This document shows, in pieces, positions 1 to 7,280 of a stretch of 64,000 bases of DNA; position 1 is the stretch's first letter; each line of letters begins with the position of its first letter. Source of the stretch: Tessaracoccus aquimaris (lineage in GTDB: Bacteria; Actinomycetota; Actinomycetes; Propionibacteriales; Propionibacteriaceae); the NCBI RefSeq assembly GCF_001997345.1, contig NZ_CP019606.1:62001-126000 (forward strand), in the 5' to 3' direction. The translations under genes and the position numbers were made by a program. The notes under the pieces are model-generated. The model saw nothing but the letters and a program-made list of their open reading frames with translations, was not told where the DNA came from and did not search any database.

Positions 1-570
1 TCGTCCAACCCGACGGCGGCGGGCGCGACGACCGGCGGCGGCGTCGGCCCGACCAGGATCGACCGGACCATCGGCATCGCCAAGGCGTACACGACCCGCG
101 TCGGCGAGGGCCCCTTCCCGACGGAACTCTTCGACGAGGACGGCGAGGCGCTGCGCGCAAAGGGCGGCGAGTTCGGTGCGACCACGGGTCGCCCGCGCCG
201 CTGCGGTTGGTTCGACGCGTTGCTTGTCGAGCAGGCCGTCAAGCTGAACGGCTTCACCGACATCTTCCTGACAAAGCTCGACATCCTGAGCGGCTGGGAG
301 AAGATCCCGGTGTGTGTCGCCTACGAGGTCGACGGCGTGCGCCACGACGTGATGCCGATGACGCAGTCCGAGTTCCACCACGCCAAGCCGATCTACGAAC
401 TGGTCGACGGCTGGGCGGAGGACATCTCGAAGGCGCGCTCCTTCGACGATCTTCCCGCCAACTGCCAGGCCTACGTCCGCCGCCTCGAGGAACTGATCGG
501 CTGCCGCATCTCCGGGATCGGCGTCGGGCCGGGCCGCGAGGAGTCGGTGACCATCAACGACCTGATCTGA
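1..570 (+). CDS. purA: Adenylosuccinate synthetase, C-terminal part
   Basis: Partial gene cut by the window start; 189 codons to the TGA at 568-570. PurA joins IMP and aspartate with GTP hydrolysis, the first committed step from IMP to AMP. The reading frame from base 1 gives the conserved [14 protein letters not shown] segment, then [10 protein letters not shown] and [15 protein letters not shown], which form the IMP and GTP binding part of the PurA fold, and the C-terminal aspartate-loop region. The frame is intact to its end. It is followed after 3 bases by a small membrane protein gene. Identification is essentially certain from these blocks; the N-terminal GTPase-like loop lies outside the window. 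Confidence 0.97.
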   Translation, partial: SSNPTAAGATTGGGVGPTRIDRTIGIAKAYTTRVGEGPFPTELFDEDGEALRAKGGEFGATTGRPRRCGWFDALLVEQAVKLNGFTDIFLTKLDILSGWEKIPVCVAYEVDGVRHDVMPMTQSEFHHAKPIYELVDGWAEDISKARSFDDLPANCQAYVRRLEELIGCRISGIGVGPGREESVTINDLI

Positions 571-573
571 GCG

Positions 574-816
574 ATGACCACCCGCAGGCTGGTCGTCACC
601 CTCGTCACACTGTTGAGCCTGTTCATGGTCGCGACTGTCGTCGTCGCGATCTGGCAGGAGGACTTCAACTGGGGTTGGTGGTGGACGGTGCCCGTCGGCG
701 GCGGGTTCCTGCTGCTGATCATCGGGTTCCGGGTGCTCGTGCAGCGCTCGCAGGAGGCCGCGGAGCGCGCCGACCTGTTGGCTGACGCTGGGGGCGACCC
801 TGGCGTTGAGCAGTAA
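574..816 (+). CDS. Small two-helix membrane protein, unknown function
   Basis: 80-residue protein starting 3 bases after the purA stop, so probably co-transcribed. Residues about 4-26 (LVVTLVTLLSLFMVATVVVA) and about 37-53 (VPVGGGFLLLIIGFRVLV) are hydrophobic and predict two membrane helices with a Trp-rich loop (NWGWWWT) between them, followed by a short acidic cytoplasmic tail. I do not recognise a named family. No alternative downstream ATG preserves the first helix, so the ATG at 574 is used. Function is unknown and the link to purine synthesis is only positional. Confidence 0.7.
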   Translation: MTTRRLVVTLVTLLSLFMVATVVVAIWQEDFNWGWWWTVPVGGGFLLLIIGFRVLVQRSQEAAERADLLADAGGDPGVEQ

Positions 817-922
817 CGCGAGGTCGATCGCCAGAAGTGCAGCGCACACCGCGTTTTCGGGCATCGAGATCGCAATGCTGCTCAACGGTTGGTCACCCCG
901 GGAAACTGTCGGGGCCGGCCCG

Positions 923-928
923 TAGCGT
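923..928 (+). promoter_or_regulatory. -10 element of leaderless promoter for the DinB-family gene
   Basis: TAGCGT lies exactly 6 bases (ggtgcc) before the ATG at 935. This matches the TANNNT-N6/7-start pattern repeated throughout the window and implies an mRNA beginning at or next to the start codon. Confidence 0.55.
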
Positions 929-934
929 GGTGCC

Positions 935-1492
935 ATGACCGAACGCACCGATCTGATCGAGACCCTCGCCCGCCACCGCGGGTTCCTGCTGCAGACGGCC
1001 GAGGGGCTGTCCGAGGAGCAGGCCCGCACCGCGAGCACCGTCAGCGCGCTGACCATCGGCTCGCTCCTGAAGCACGTCGCCGACACCGAGGAACAGTGGA
1101 TGGGATTTGCCGTCCATGGCGCCCAGGCGTTCGAGGGCGGGGGAGTCTACGAGTCCGACGTCGACTGGGACGCCGTCGCGGCCGAGGGGGAGAGCAACGA
1201 CGGTGACTGGTCCGACAGCGAATGGGTCGACGACCGCTTCACGCTGAGCGACGCCGAGACCCTCGACGTGCTGCGGGCCCGGCTGCTGGAGGTCGCGGCC
1301 GCCACCGAGGCGATCCTCGCCGAGGCTGACCTCGACGTGTCGCACCCGCTGCCGTCGGCCCCGTGGTTCGAGCAGGGTGTTTCCTGGTCCGTGCGCCGCG
1401 TCGGGCTGCACCTGATCGCCGAGATCGCGCAGCACGCGGGCCACGCCGACATCATCCGCGAGGCGATCGACGGTCAGAAGACGATGGGCTGA
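935..1492 (+). CDS. DinB-family / mycothiol-dependent maleylpyruvate isomerase-like protein
   Basis: 185 residues, the usual size of the DinB/MDMPI four-helix-bundle fold. The N-terminus ([19 protein letters not shown]) followed by [13 protein letters not shown] and the helix [16 protein letters not shown], with its metal-ligand His, is typical of actinobacterial DinB superfamily (DUF664-type) proteins; later His residues ([23 protein letters not shown]) complete the likely three-His metal site. Members are thought to be thiol-dependent transferases or isomerases, but the substrate here cannot be told. The gene stands alone with a leaderless-type promoter. Its last 41 bases overlap the end of the convergent gene 1452-1970. 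Confidence 0.85.
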   Translation: MTERTDLIETLARHRGFLLQTAEGLSEEQARTASTVSALTIGSLLKHVADTEEQWMGFAVHGAQAFEGGGVYESDVDWDAVAAEGESNDGDWSDSEWVDDRFTLSDAETLDVLRARLLEVAAATEAILAEADLDVSHPLPSAPWFEQGVSWSVRRVGLHLIAEIAQHAGHADIIREAIDGQKTMG

Positions 1493-1970
1493 CCCGCTCC
1501 CCGAACAGGTCGATCACGAGCCGCGGGGTTCGCCACGCGCCGACCTCGGTGAACCAGCGCGCCAACGGGTACGACAGCCTCACCACGTAGTAGTTGACGT
1601 ACTCGACCAGGCCGAACAGCCAGATCGCCACCACCAGGATCGCAACGCCAATCCGCGCGGGCCAGAAGGCGACGATGAGGATGAGGCCCGCGAGCAGGGC
1701 GATCGGGTCGAGGATCCGAAGCACCCGGTAGAGCGAGACGACGGGCTGGGGCGCAGGCCGTTCCAGGAGCCAGCCACGTGCCAGGAGCCAGTAGCAACCC
1801 GCCTGCAGGAGGATCAGCACGAGTGGGCCGAGCGCCGCCCAGAGCGCGATCTGCTCGGTGCCGATCAGCTTGGGTTGGACCGCGAACACCGCGCCGATCA
1901 CAAAGACGGCGGTGGCCGTCAACTCGCCGGTCCCGAGGTTGAGGTAGGTGCGACGCAGGCGTTCACGCAT
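1452..1970 (-). CDS. Conserved four-helix membrane protein, unknown function
   Basis: 172 residues from the ATG at 1970. Four hydrophobic segments are visible ([77 protein letters not shown]), followed by a soluble tail with [16 protein letters not shown] short basic N-terminus ([10 protein letters not shown]) precedes the first helix. It resembles small conserved actinobacterial membrane proteins whose role is not known. A much longer upstream extension in the same frame is low-complexity and runs antisense to purD, so it was not used. The 3' end overlaps the DinB-family gene tail to tail. Confidence 0.75.
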   Translation of the reverse strand: MRERLRRTYLNLGTGELTATAVFVIGAVFAVQPKLIGTEQIALWAALGPLVLILLQAGCYWLLARGWLLERPAPQPVVSLYRVLRILDPIALLAGLILIVAFWPARIGVAILVVAIWLFGLVEYVNYYVVRLSYPLARWFTEVGAWRTPRLVIDLFGERVSPSSSDRRSPRG

Positions 1971-2219
1971 GGTTGACACCCTAAAGGGAGGCGAGTGCGG
2001 CGCCGATCGATGGGTGCGCCGATGCCTGAGCCGGCCGAAGGGTGTGGATGTGTCATTCGGGACGTCTCGACGCGCTCGCCGAGCGGGTCTCACCGCTGCA
2101 CGATCCGGGCCCGGTAAAGTTCTGCCAGTCAGCGCGATCAGGGGCGTCGACCAACGAGTCCGCGGCGCCCTCGGGCCGACCCCGCGCGAACACGCGACGT
2201 CGCCCACCGGCCGCGCCGC

Positions 2220-2225
2220 TAGGCT
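2220..2225 (+). promoter_or_regulatory. -10 element of leaderless promoter for purD
   Basis: TAGGCT is 7 bases before the GTG at 2233. It supports that GTG as the true start of purD and argues against the long upstream extension of the same frame. Confidence 0.55.
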
Positions 2226-2232
2226 GACGGCC

Positions 2233-3458
2233 GTGAAGATCCTCCTCCTCGGCTCAGGCGGTCGCGAGCACGCGATCGGCCGGGCGTTCTCCGTCGATCC
2301 GGCCGTCACCGAACTCCACGCCGCCCCCGGCAACCCCGGGCTCGCGGGCATCGCGACGCTGCACGCCGCCGACCCGGCCTCGCCGTCGGCGATGGTCGAC
2401 CTGGCTGGCGCGCTCGGCGTCGACCTGGTGGTCGTCGGCCCGGAGGCGCCGCTGGTGGCGGGCGTGGCCGACGCGCTGCGCGAGGCGGGCTTCGCCACCT
2501 TCGGGCCAGGCGCCGCCGCCGCGGAACTTGAGGGCTCCAAGGCGTTCGCCAAGGAGGTGATGCTCTCCGCCGGCGTGCCCACCGCCGCCGCGCGGGTCTG
2601 CGAGACCCTGGAGCAGGTGGAGGCCGCCCTCGACGAGTTCGGCGCGCCCTACGTCGTCAAGAACGACGGCCTCGCCGCGGGGAAGGGCGTGGTCGTCACC
2701 GACGACAGGCAGGCCGCCATCGAGCACGCCGAGTCGTGTGGCCGCGTCGTGATCGAGGACTTCCTGGACGGCCCCGAGGTCTCCCTCTTCGCCATCTGTG
2801 ACGGCGAACGCGCCGTCGCGCTGCTCCCCGCGCAGGACTACAAGCGGGTGGGCAACGGAGACGAGGGCCCCAACACCGGGGGATGGGCGCCTACTCTCCT
2901 CTCGACTGGGCCGACGCCGACCTCAGCGACCGGATCATGGCCGAGGTGGTCGCGCCGACGCTGGCCGAGATGCGCCGCCGCGGCACCCCCTTCATCGGGC
3001 TGCTCTACGCGGGCCTCGCGCTCACCTCCAAGGGGCTGCGGGTCGTCGAGTTCAATGTTCGCTTCGGTGACCCCGAGACCCAGGCGGTGCTCGCCCTGCT
3101 GAAGACCCCGCTCGCCGGCGTCCTCGACGCGGCGGCGTGTGGTCGCCTGGCCGACCTCGACCCGCTCGAGTGGCGCGAGGGCGCCGCCGTGGTGATCGTG
3201 GAGGCGGCCGAGGGCTACCCCGGCCCGCCCGTCACGGGCACCCCGATCGAACTTCCCGAGGACGAGGTCGACGCCTACGTGTTGCAGGCGGGCACCCGCC
3301 TCGACGGCCACCAACTCGTCTCCGCGGGCGGCCGCGTGCTCGGCGTGGTGGGTCGCGGCGCCCACGTAACCGAGGCCCGCGACAACGCCTACGCGCTGCT
3401 CGCTAAGGTCAACCTCGAAGGCGGCTTCCACCGCGACGACATCGGCGTCGCGCACTAG
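2233..3458 (+). pseudogene. purD: Phosphoribosylamine-glycine ligase (frameshifted as sequenced)
   Basis: PurD (GARS) couples phosphoribosylamine to glycine with ATP, step two of purine synthesis. The first frame begins [19 protein letters not shown] and carries the ATP-grasp residues up to [15 protein letters not shown]. It should continue [14 protein letters not shown], but that block and the rest ([34 protein letters not shown], to the stop at 3458) are in another frame starting at 2883. One base is missing in the G run at 2878-2882 (accgggggatggg). Both halves are highly conserved and the combined length (about 408 residues) is normal, so a sequence error is more likely than a dead gene. 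The GTG start is chosen because GSGGREHA must be at the N-terminus and a -10 box lies 7 bases upstream. Confidence 0.93.
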
Positions 3459-3487
3459 CCGATGATGCCGACGAATCGGGGGCGGTC

Positions 3488-4588
3488 GTGAAGGTGACGA
3501 GGCGCAGCCTGCTGCTCTCATCCGTGGTGCTCGGCGTGGCGGGCTGCTCGCGGCCGGCAGAGACACCCACCCCTAGCCCGACACAGGCGCCCACGACTCC
3601 GAGCGTCGCCCCGACGCCGTCGCCATCGCCCTCGCCGACCCCGGCGCTGAGGGCCCCGCTGACGGGGCTCCCCGCGACCGATCCCGCGGCGCTCACCCGT
3701 CCGGCGGTCGCCGTCAAGGTGCCCAACCTCAAGGTCGAACAGCCGCAACTGGGGCTCAACGAGGCCGACATCGTCATCTGCGCGCCCAACGGCGACTCCT
3801 CGACGCGGCTCTGTCCGATCTTCCACAGCAGATTCGCCGAGGCCGTCGGGCCGGTCCGGTCGATGCGCCCAGCCGACGTGCCTCTGCTGTCGCCCATCTT
3901 CCCGGTGCTCGGCAACACCGGCGCGTCCTCCTGGGTCAACAACTACATCGAGGCGCACTCCGAGCGCCTCGAGGTGATGACCTATCTGGACTTCAAGAAG
4001 ACGGGCGCCTACAGCGTCGACAAGGCGCGGCTCTACACCGCGGGCGGCAGGACGCAGTACGACCGGGCCATCCAGGCGCATCCGGCCAAGATGGCCGAGA
4101 TCGCCGAGAAGGCGGGCGCACCCGGCCCCTACCTGACCTTCGCCCTGGACGCCGCCTCATCGTCGGCCGCGGGGGGAGCGGCCGCCACGCGCGTCGTCAT
4201 CCCCTACGGGCCCGCCCACAAGTACGACATGTCCTACGACTACGACGAGGCCTCCGGCCGCTACCTGCGCAGCCAGCCGTGGGGTGAGCACGTGCTCGCC
4301 GACGGCACCCGCGTCGACGTGGACAGCGTGCTGATCGTCAAGGCGAAGTGGGAGTACGGGAAGATCTGGAAGGGCAAGGGCGATCCTGATCCCGTCATCG
4401 AACTGATCGACGCGGAGGGGCAGTTCCTGTACGTGCACGGCGGCACCTCGGTCGCGGGCACGTGGCGCAAGGGGGCCATCGCCGAGCCGTTCGTGTTCAC
4501 CACCGACGCAGGTGCTCCGCTGCTCGTCGCGCCAGGCCGCACCTGGATAGAACTGCCGCGCCCCACGGCCGACGTGACGCTCAGCTGA
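3488..4588 (+). CDS. DUF3048 (YerB-like) lipoprotein
   Basis: 366 residues from GTG 3488. The N-terminus KVTRRSLLLSS ending in the lipobox VAGC (Cys20) marks a lipoprotein; the twin arginine hints at Tat export. A Pro/Thr/Ser-rich linker (residues about 24-52) leads to the domain with LTGLPATDPAALTRPAVAVKV, LGLNEADIVI, RFAEAVGPVRSMRPADVPLL and GNTGASSWVNNYI, the hallmarks of the DUF3048 family. A second half contains VDSVLIVKAKWEY and WIELPRP. Family function is not established; it is an extracellular membrane-anchored protein. Its last 8 bases overlap the end of the convergent transporter gene at 4581. Confidence 0.88.
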   Translation: MKVTRRSLLLSSVVLGVAGCSRPAETPTPSPTQAPTTPSVAPTPSPSPSPTPALRAPLTGLPATDPAALTRPAVAVKVPNLKVEQPQLGLNEADIVICAPNGDSSTRLCPIFHSRFAEAVGPVRSMRPADVPLLSPIFPVLGNTGASSWVNNYIEAHSERLEVMTYLDFKKTGAYSVDKARLYTAGGRTQYDRAIQAHPAKMAEIAEKAGAPGPYLTFALDAASSSAAGGAAATRVVIPYGPAHKYDMSYDYDEASGRYLRSQPWGEHVLADGTRVDVDSVLIVKAKWEYGKIWKGKGDPDPVIELIDAEGQFLYVHGGTSVAGTWRKGAIAEPFVFTTDAGAPLLVAPGRTWIELPRPTADVTLS

Positions 4589-5345
4589 GCCGCCTCCGGT
4601 AGATCAGCATCGCGGCGACGTAGGCGACAAGCAGCGCGCCGACCAGCCACGCGAGCGCGACCCACAGGTCGGAGCCGACGCCCCGGCCCGTCATCAGCGA
4701 GCGGAGGCTGTTGACGATCGACGTCACGGGTTGGTGCTCGGCGAACCACCTGACCGGCCCGGGCATCGTCGCGGTCGGCACGAACGCGGAGCTGATGAAC
4801 GGCAGGAAGATCAGGGGGTAGGAGAACGCGCTTGCGCCGTCGACGGTCTTGGCCGTCAGCCCGGGGATCACGGCGATCCAGGTCAGCGTCAGGGTGAACA
4901 GCGCAAGGATCCCCGCGATCGCCAGCCAGGCGAGCGGCCCGGCGGTGGGCCGAAAGCCCATCACGAACGCGACGATCGTCACGATCAGCAGCGACGCCAG
5001 GTTCGCCACCATCGACGTCAGCACGTGCGCCCACAGCACGCTGGAGCGGGCGATCGGCATCGACTGGAAGCGCTCGAAGATGCCGCCCTGCAGATCCTGG
5101 AACAGCCGGAAGGCGGTGTAGGCGACGCCGGAGGCGACGGTGATCAGCAGGATGCCGGGCAGCAGATAGGTCGCGTAGTTCGTGCCCGATCCGGTGGCGA
5201 TCGCGCCGCCGAAGATGTAGACGAACAGCAGCAGGAACGCGATCGGCATCACGGTGGTGGTGATGATGGTGTCCATGCTTCGCGTGATGTGTCGCAGCGA
5301 CCTGCCGAGCAGCGCGGAGGTGTCCGCGATGGCGTGCGTGCTCAT
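4581..5345 (-). CDS. ABC-2 type exporter permease (DrrB-like)
   Basis: 254 residues from ATG 5345, whose ATGA overlaps the stop of the upstream ATPase gene. About six hydrophobic segments (for example TTTVMPIAFLLLFVYIFGGAI, YLLPGILLITVASGVAYTAF, LASLLIVTIVAFVMGF, AIAGILALFTLTLTWIAVI, ALAWLVGALLVAYVAAMLIY) and the ABC-2 signature region FERFQSMPIARSS between helices match the daunorubicin-resistance DrrB family. With the preceding DrrA-like ATPase it forms an exporter for an unknown, probably hydrophobic, compound. It is the last gene of the PadR operon 6819-4581. Confidence 0.9.
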   Translation of the reverse strand: MSTHAIADTSALLGRSLRHITRSMDTIITTTVMPIAFLLLFVYIFGGAIATGSGTNYATYLLPGILLITVASGVAYTAFRLFQDLQGGIFERFQSMPIARSSVLWAHVLTSMVANLASLLIVTIVAFVMGFRPTAGPLAWLAIAGILALFTLTLTWIAVIPGLTAKTVDGASAFSYPLIFLPFISSAFVPTATMPGPVRWFAEHQPVTSIVNSLRSLMTGRGVGSDLWVALAWLVGALLVAYVAAMLIYRRRLS

Positions 5346-6103
5346 GACGCCTCCTTCCTGGTGCCGACGAGGGTGAGGAATACGTCCTCGAGCGTCGGCT
5401 GCTTCTCGACGTAGGTGACCTCCGCGGGCGGCAGCACCGCCCTGAGGTCGGCGAGCGTGCCGTCGACGAGGATGCGTCCCTCGTGCAGGATCGCGATCCG
5501 GTCGGCGAGTTGCTCGGCCTCGTCCAGATACTGCGTGGTGAGCAGGACGGTGGTGCCTCGCGCGGCCAGCCCCCGGACGGCGTCCCACACCTCCAGCCTC
5601 GCCTCGGGGTCGAGGCCCGTGGTCGGCTCGTCGAGGAAGATCACGGGGGGATCGCCGATCAGGCTCATGGCGATGTCGAGGCGACGCCTCATGCCGCCGG
5701 AGTAGGTGCCGACCCTGCGGTCCGCGGCATCGACGAGCGAGAAGCGCTCCAGGAGCGCCGCAGCCGTCGCCGCTGGATCGGCGACGTGGCGCAGCCGGGC
5801 GACCAGGGCGAGGTTCTCGCGCCCGGTCAGCACCTCGTCGACGGCCGCGAACTGTCCCGTCAGGCTGAACGAGGCGCGGGCGAGCGCAGGCTCGGCCTGC
5901 ACGTCGTGCCCGTTGACCCGGGCCGTACCGGAGTCGGGCCGGAGCAGGGTCGCAAGGATCCGGATCGTGGTGGTCTTGCCCGCTCCGTTGGAGCCGAGCA
6001 GCGCAAAGATCGAGCCGGAATCGACCGCGAAGGTGACGCCCCGCAGCACGTCGACCCCCTTGAACGACTTACGCAGCCCGTCCGCCTGGATGGCCGCGGT
6101 CAT
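5342..6103 (-). CDS. ABC exporter ATP-binding protein (DrrA-like)
   Basis: 253 residues. Walker A is GSNGAGKTT, the signature is YSGGMRRRLDIAM, Walker B is VIFLDEPTTGLDP, and the switch region is LLTTQYLDEAEQLADRIAIL. The C-terminal tail (LRAVLPPAEVTYVEKQPTLEDVFLTLVG) contains the short accessory segment common in daunorubicin-type ATPases. Its ATGA overlaps the stop of the DUF1048 gene (6100) and its own stop overlaps the permease start, so all three are translationally coupled. Substrate unknown. Confidence 0.93.
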   Translation of the reverse strand: MTAAIQADGLRKSFKGVDVLRGVTFAVDSGSIFALLGSNGAGKTTTIRILATLLRPDSGTARVNGHDVQAEPALARASFSLTGQFAAVDEVLTGRENLALVARLRHVADPAATAAALLERFSLVDAADRRVGTYSGGMRRRLDIAMSLIGDPPVIFLDEPTTGLDPEARLEVWDAVRGLAARGTTVLLTTQYLDEAEQLADRIAILHEGRILVDGTLADLRAVLPPAEVTYVEKQPTLEDVFLTLVGTRKEAS

Positions 6104-6468
6104 TCGGGCTCACCCCGTTCGGCCTCGTCGATCGACTCGATGAGGCGTTGGCGTTCCTTGTCGATCCAGCGCGTGCCGGTGTAGGCGGCGGCGAAGGTCT
6201 CGGCGAAGTCGACGGGGTCGGGGCCGACGATGTCGCGGACCGGGGTGCCGTCGGCGGCGGCGCGTTCCCACAGGTCGGCGAGGTCGCCGAGCATCGTGAC
6301 GGTGGTATCGCCGTCGGTGATGCCCCCGTAGTAGATGAAGTACCGCTGCAGCGCCTGGGCGGCACCGCGGTAGGGCTGCGGAAGGGCGTCGATGCGAGCC
6401 TTGTCGCGCCGATACTGCTTCTTCTGTTCGAGGGGTCCCGTGAGGACCTCGAACCACTTGGCTGCCAT
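6100..6468 (-). CDS. DUF1048 family protein
   Basis: 122 residues, soluble and helical, starting MAAKWFEVLTGPLEQKKQYRRDKAR. The pattern YRGAAQALQRYFIYYGGITDGDTTVTMLGDLADLWERAAADG fits the DUF1048 family, which is commonly found between a PadR regulator and an ABC exporter. Here it lies 12 bases after the PadR stop and overlaps the ATPase start, so it is probably part of the regulation or assembly of this exporter. No catalytic residues can be recognised, and the role is unknown. Confidence 0.82.
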   Translation of the reverse strand: MAAKWFEVLTGPLEQKKQYRRDKARIDALPQPYRGAAQALQRYFIYYGGITDGDTTVTMLGDLADLWERAAADGTPVRDIVGPDPVDFAETFAAAYTGTRWIDKERQRLIESIDEAERGEPE

Positions 6469-6480
6469 GGGGAGTCCTTA

Positions 6481-6819
6481 TCAGTTGGTGGGTCGGATGG
6501 GTGGGCGCAGACGCGCGATGCGTCGCGTGAGGAGGTCCCAGCTTTGCCAGAACTCCTCGAGTTGAGCGCGCCCCGCGGCGTTGAGCGAGTAGACCTTGCG
6601 CGGAGGGCCCTTCTCTGAGGGCACCTTCTCGACGTCGACGAAGCCTCGTTGTTCAATGCGGACCAGCAGTGCGTAGACCGTGCCCTCCGCGATGTCGCTG
6701 AAGCCCTGGTCGCGCAGCCAGGCCGTGATCTCGTACCCGTACGTAGGTCGCCCGGACAAGATGGCGAGCACGATGCCCTCGAGCGTCCCCTTGAGTAGCT
6801 CGGTTTCCTGCCTGCCCAT
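6481..6819 (-). CDS. PadR-family transcriptional regulator
   Basis: 112 residues. The winged-helix sequence ELLKGTLEGIVLAILSGRPTYGYEITAWLRDQGF, then AEGTVYALLVRIEQRGFVD and the wing PPRKVYSLNAAGRAQLEEFW, is diagnostic of PadR. It is the first gene of a four-gene operon (PadR, DUF1048, ATPase, permease) and most likely represses it, releasing when it binds the exported compound. A palindrome and a well-formed promoter lie directly upstream. Confidence 0.94.
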   Translation of the reverse strand: MGRQETELLKGTLEGIVLAILSGRPTYGYEITAWLRDQGFSDIAEGTVYALLVRIEQRGFVDVEKVPSEKGPPRKVYSLNAAGRAQLEEFWQSWDLLTRRIARLRPPIRPTN

Positions 6820-6837
6820 GCACCCTCCGTCAGTACT

Positions 6838-6855
6838 CAGTGATGTTGATTACTG
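6838..6855. promoter_or_regulatory. Candidate PadR operator
   Basis: CAGTGATGTTGATTACTG is an imperfect palindrome (CAGTGAT / ATTACTG) between the -10 element and the padR start. The overlapping ATGT-N11-ACAT (6843-6861) resembles the ATGT/ACAT half-sites known for PadR proteins, though the known spacing is usually 8. Position just downstream of the -10 fits autorepression. Confidence 0.5.
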
Positions 6856-6859
6856 GTAC

Positions 6860-6888
6860 ATAGTAAGCATGAGTAGCGTCAGACGCAA
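6860..6888 (-). promoter_or_regulatory. Promoter of the PadR-ABC exporter operon
   Basis: Read on the minus strand: -35 TTGCGT (6888-6883), 17-base spacer, -10 TACTAT (6865-6860). The expected start of transcription falls inside the palindrome at 6838-6855, and the mRNA has a leader with GGAGGG before the padR ATG at 6819. Confidence 0.6.
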
Positions 6889-7280
6889 GAGGCGTGAGCG
6901 TAAAACGTGTTCAAGGGCCGCTCGAGGCTCAGATTGTGTATGCCAATCACTAATTGGCTAGGGCATTAACTTCCGGCCAGCCGGTGTTATCGATCTCACC
7001 CATTGGGGTGAGTCGTGGCTATATTTCCAATGCACTCGTTCCAAAGACGGGTGCACATCCGCGTTGGACGTGTCGCCCAAGCGCCTCGCCACGGCACGGC
7101 GGGGTTGCGGCAATCGACAGCAGGCCAAACGGGGGGACACGCAGGCTGGCACCTGGGCACCCATCTCTCTCTCCCTGGGGCCCGGGTGCTGGCCCGCATG
7201 TGGGTTGGCGGCCGGAGGCCGTCGCCTGCCGACGGTATCCGCAGCTGCCCCGGCCGGGGCGACTCGACAGACGAGGAATT
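6889..7280 (+). other. Intergenic leader region upstream of the adhesin gene
   Basis: About 390 bases without a convincing gene. It holds a perfect inverted repeat GCCAAT-5-ATTGGC at 6942-6958 in a locally AT-rich stretch and a stem-loop CTCACCC-4-GGGTGAG at 6995-7012. A G-rich segment at 7120-7200 can form further stems (for example GCACCC with GGGTGC). An AGACGAGGAATT ribosome site precedes the ATG at 7281. The frame is open through much of the region but the sequence is not protein-like. A long structured 5' leader is plausible, but no known riboswitch could be matched. Confidence 0.4.

Noticed and set aside
2878-2885. Programmed ribosomal frameshifting in purD and the other shifted genes
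   Set aside because: No shared slippery heptamer or downstream structure, and PurD, PurB and PurL families are not known to use frameshifting.
4581-5588. Longer version of the ABC permease starting at 5588
   Set aside because: The extra 81 residues are an off-frame reading of the ATPase gene; ATG 5345 has the ATGA coupling.
6990-7020. Possible c-di-AMP (ydaO) riboswitch core
   Set aside because: GGGGTGAGTCG resembles one conserved block, but the partner blocks are not found; the segment folds as a simple hairpin.
7100-7280. Possible c-di-GMP-I (GEMM) riboswitch
   Set aside because: CAGGCCAAACG and CACGCAGGC loosely recall parts of the consensus, but the invariant GACGCAAAGCC-type segment and closing stems are missing.
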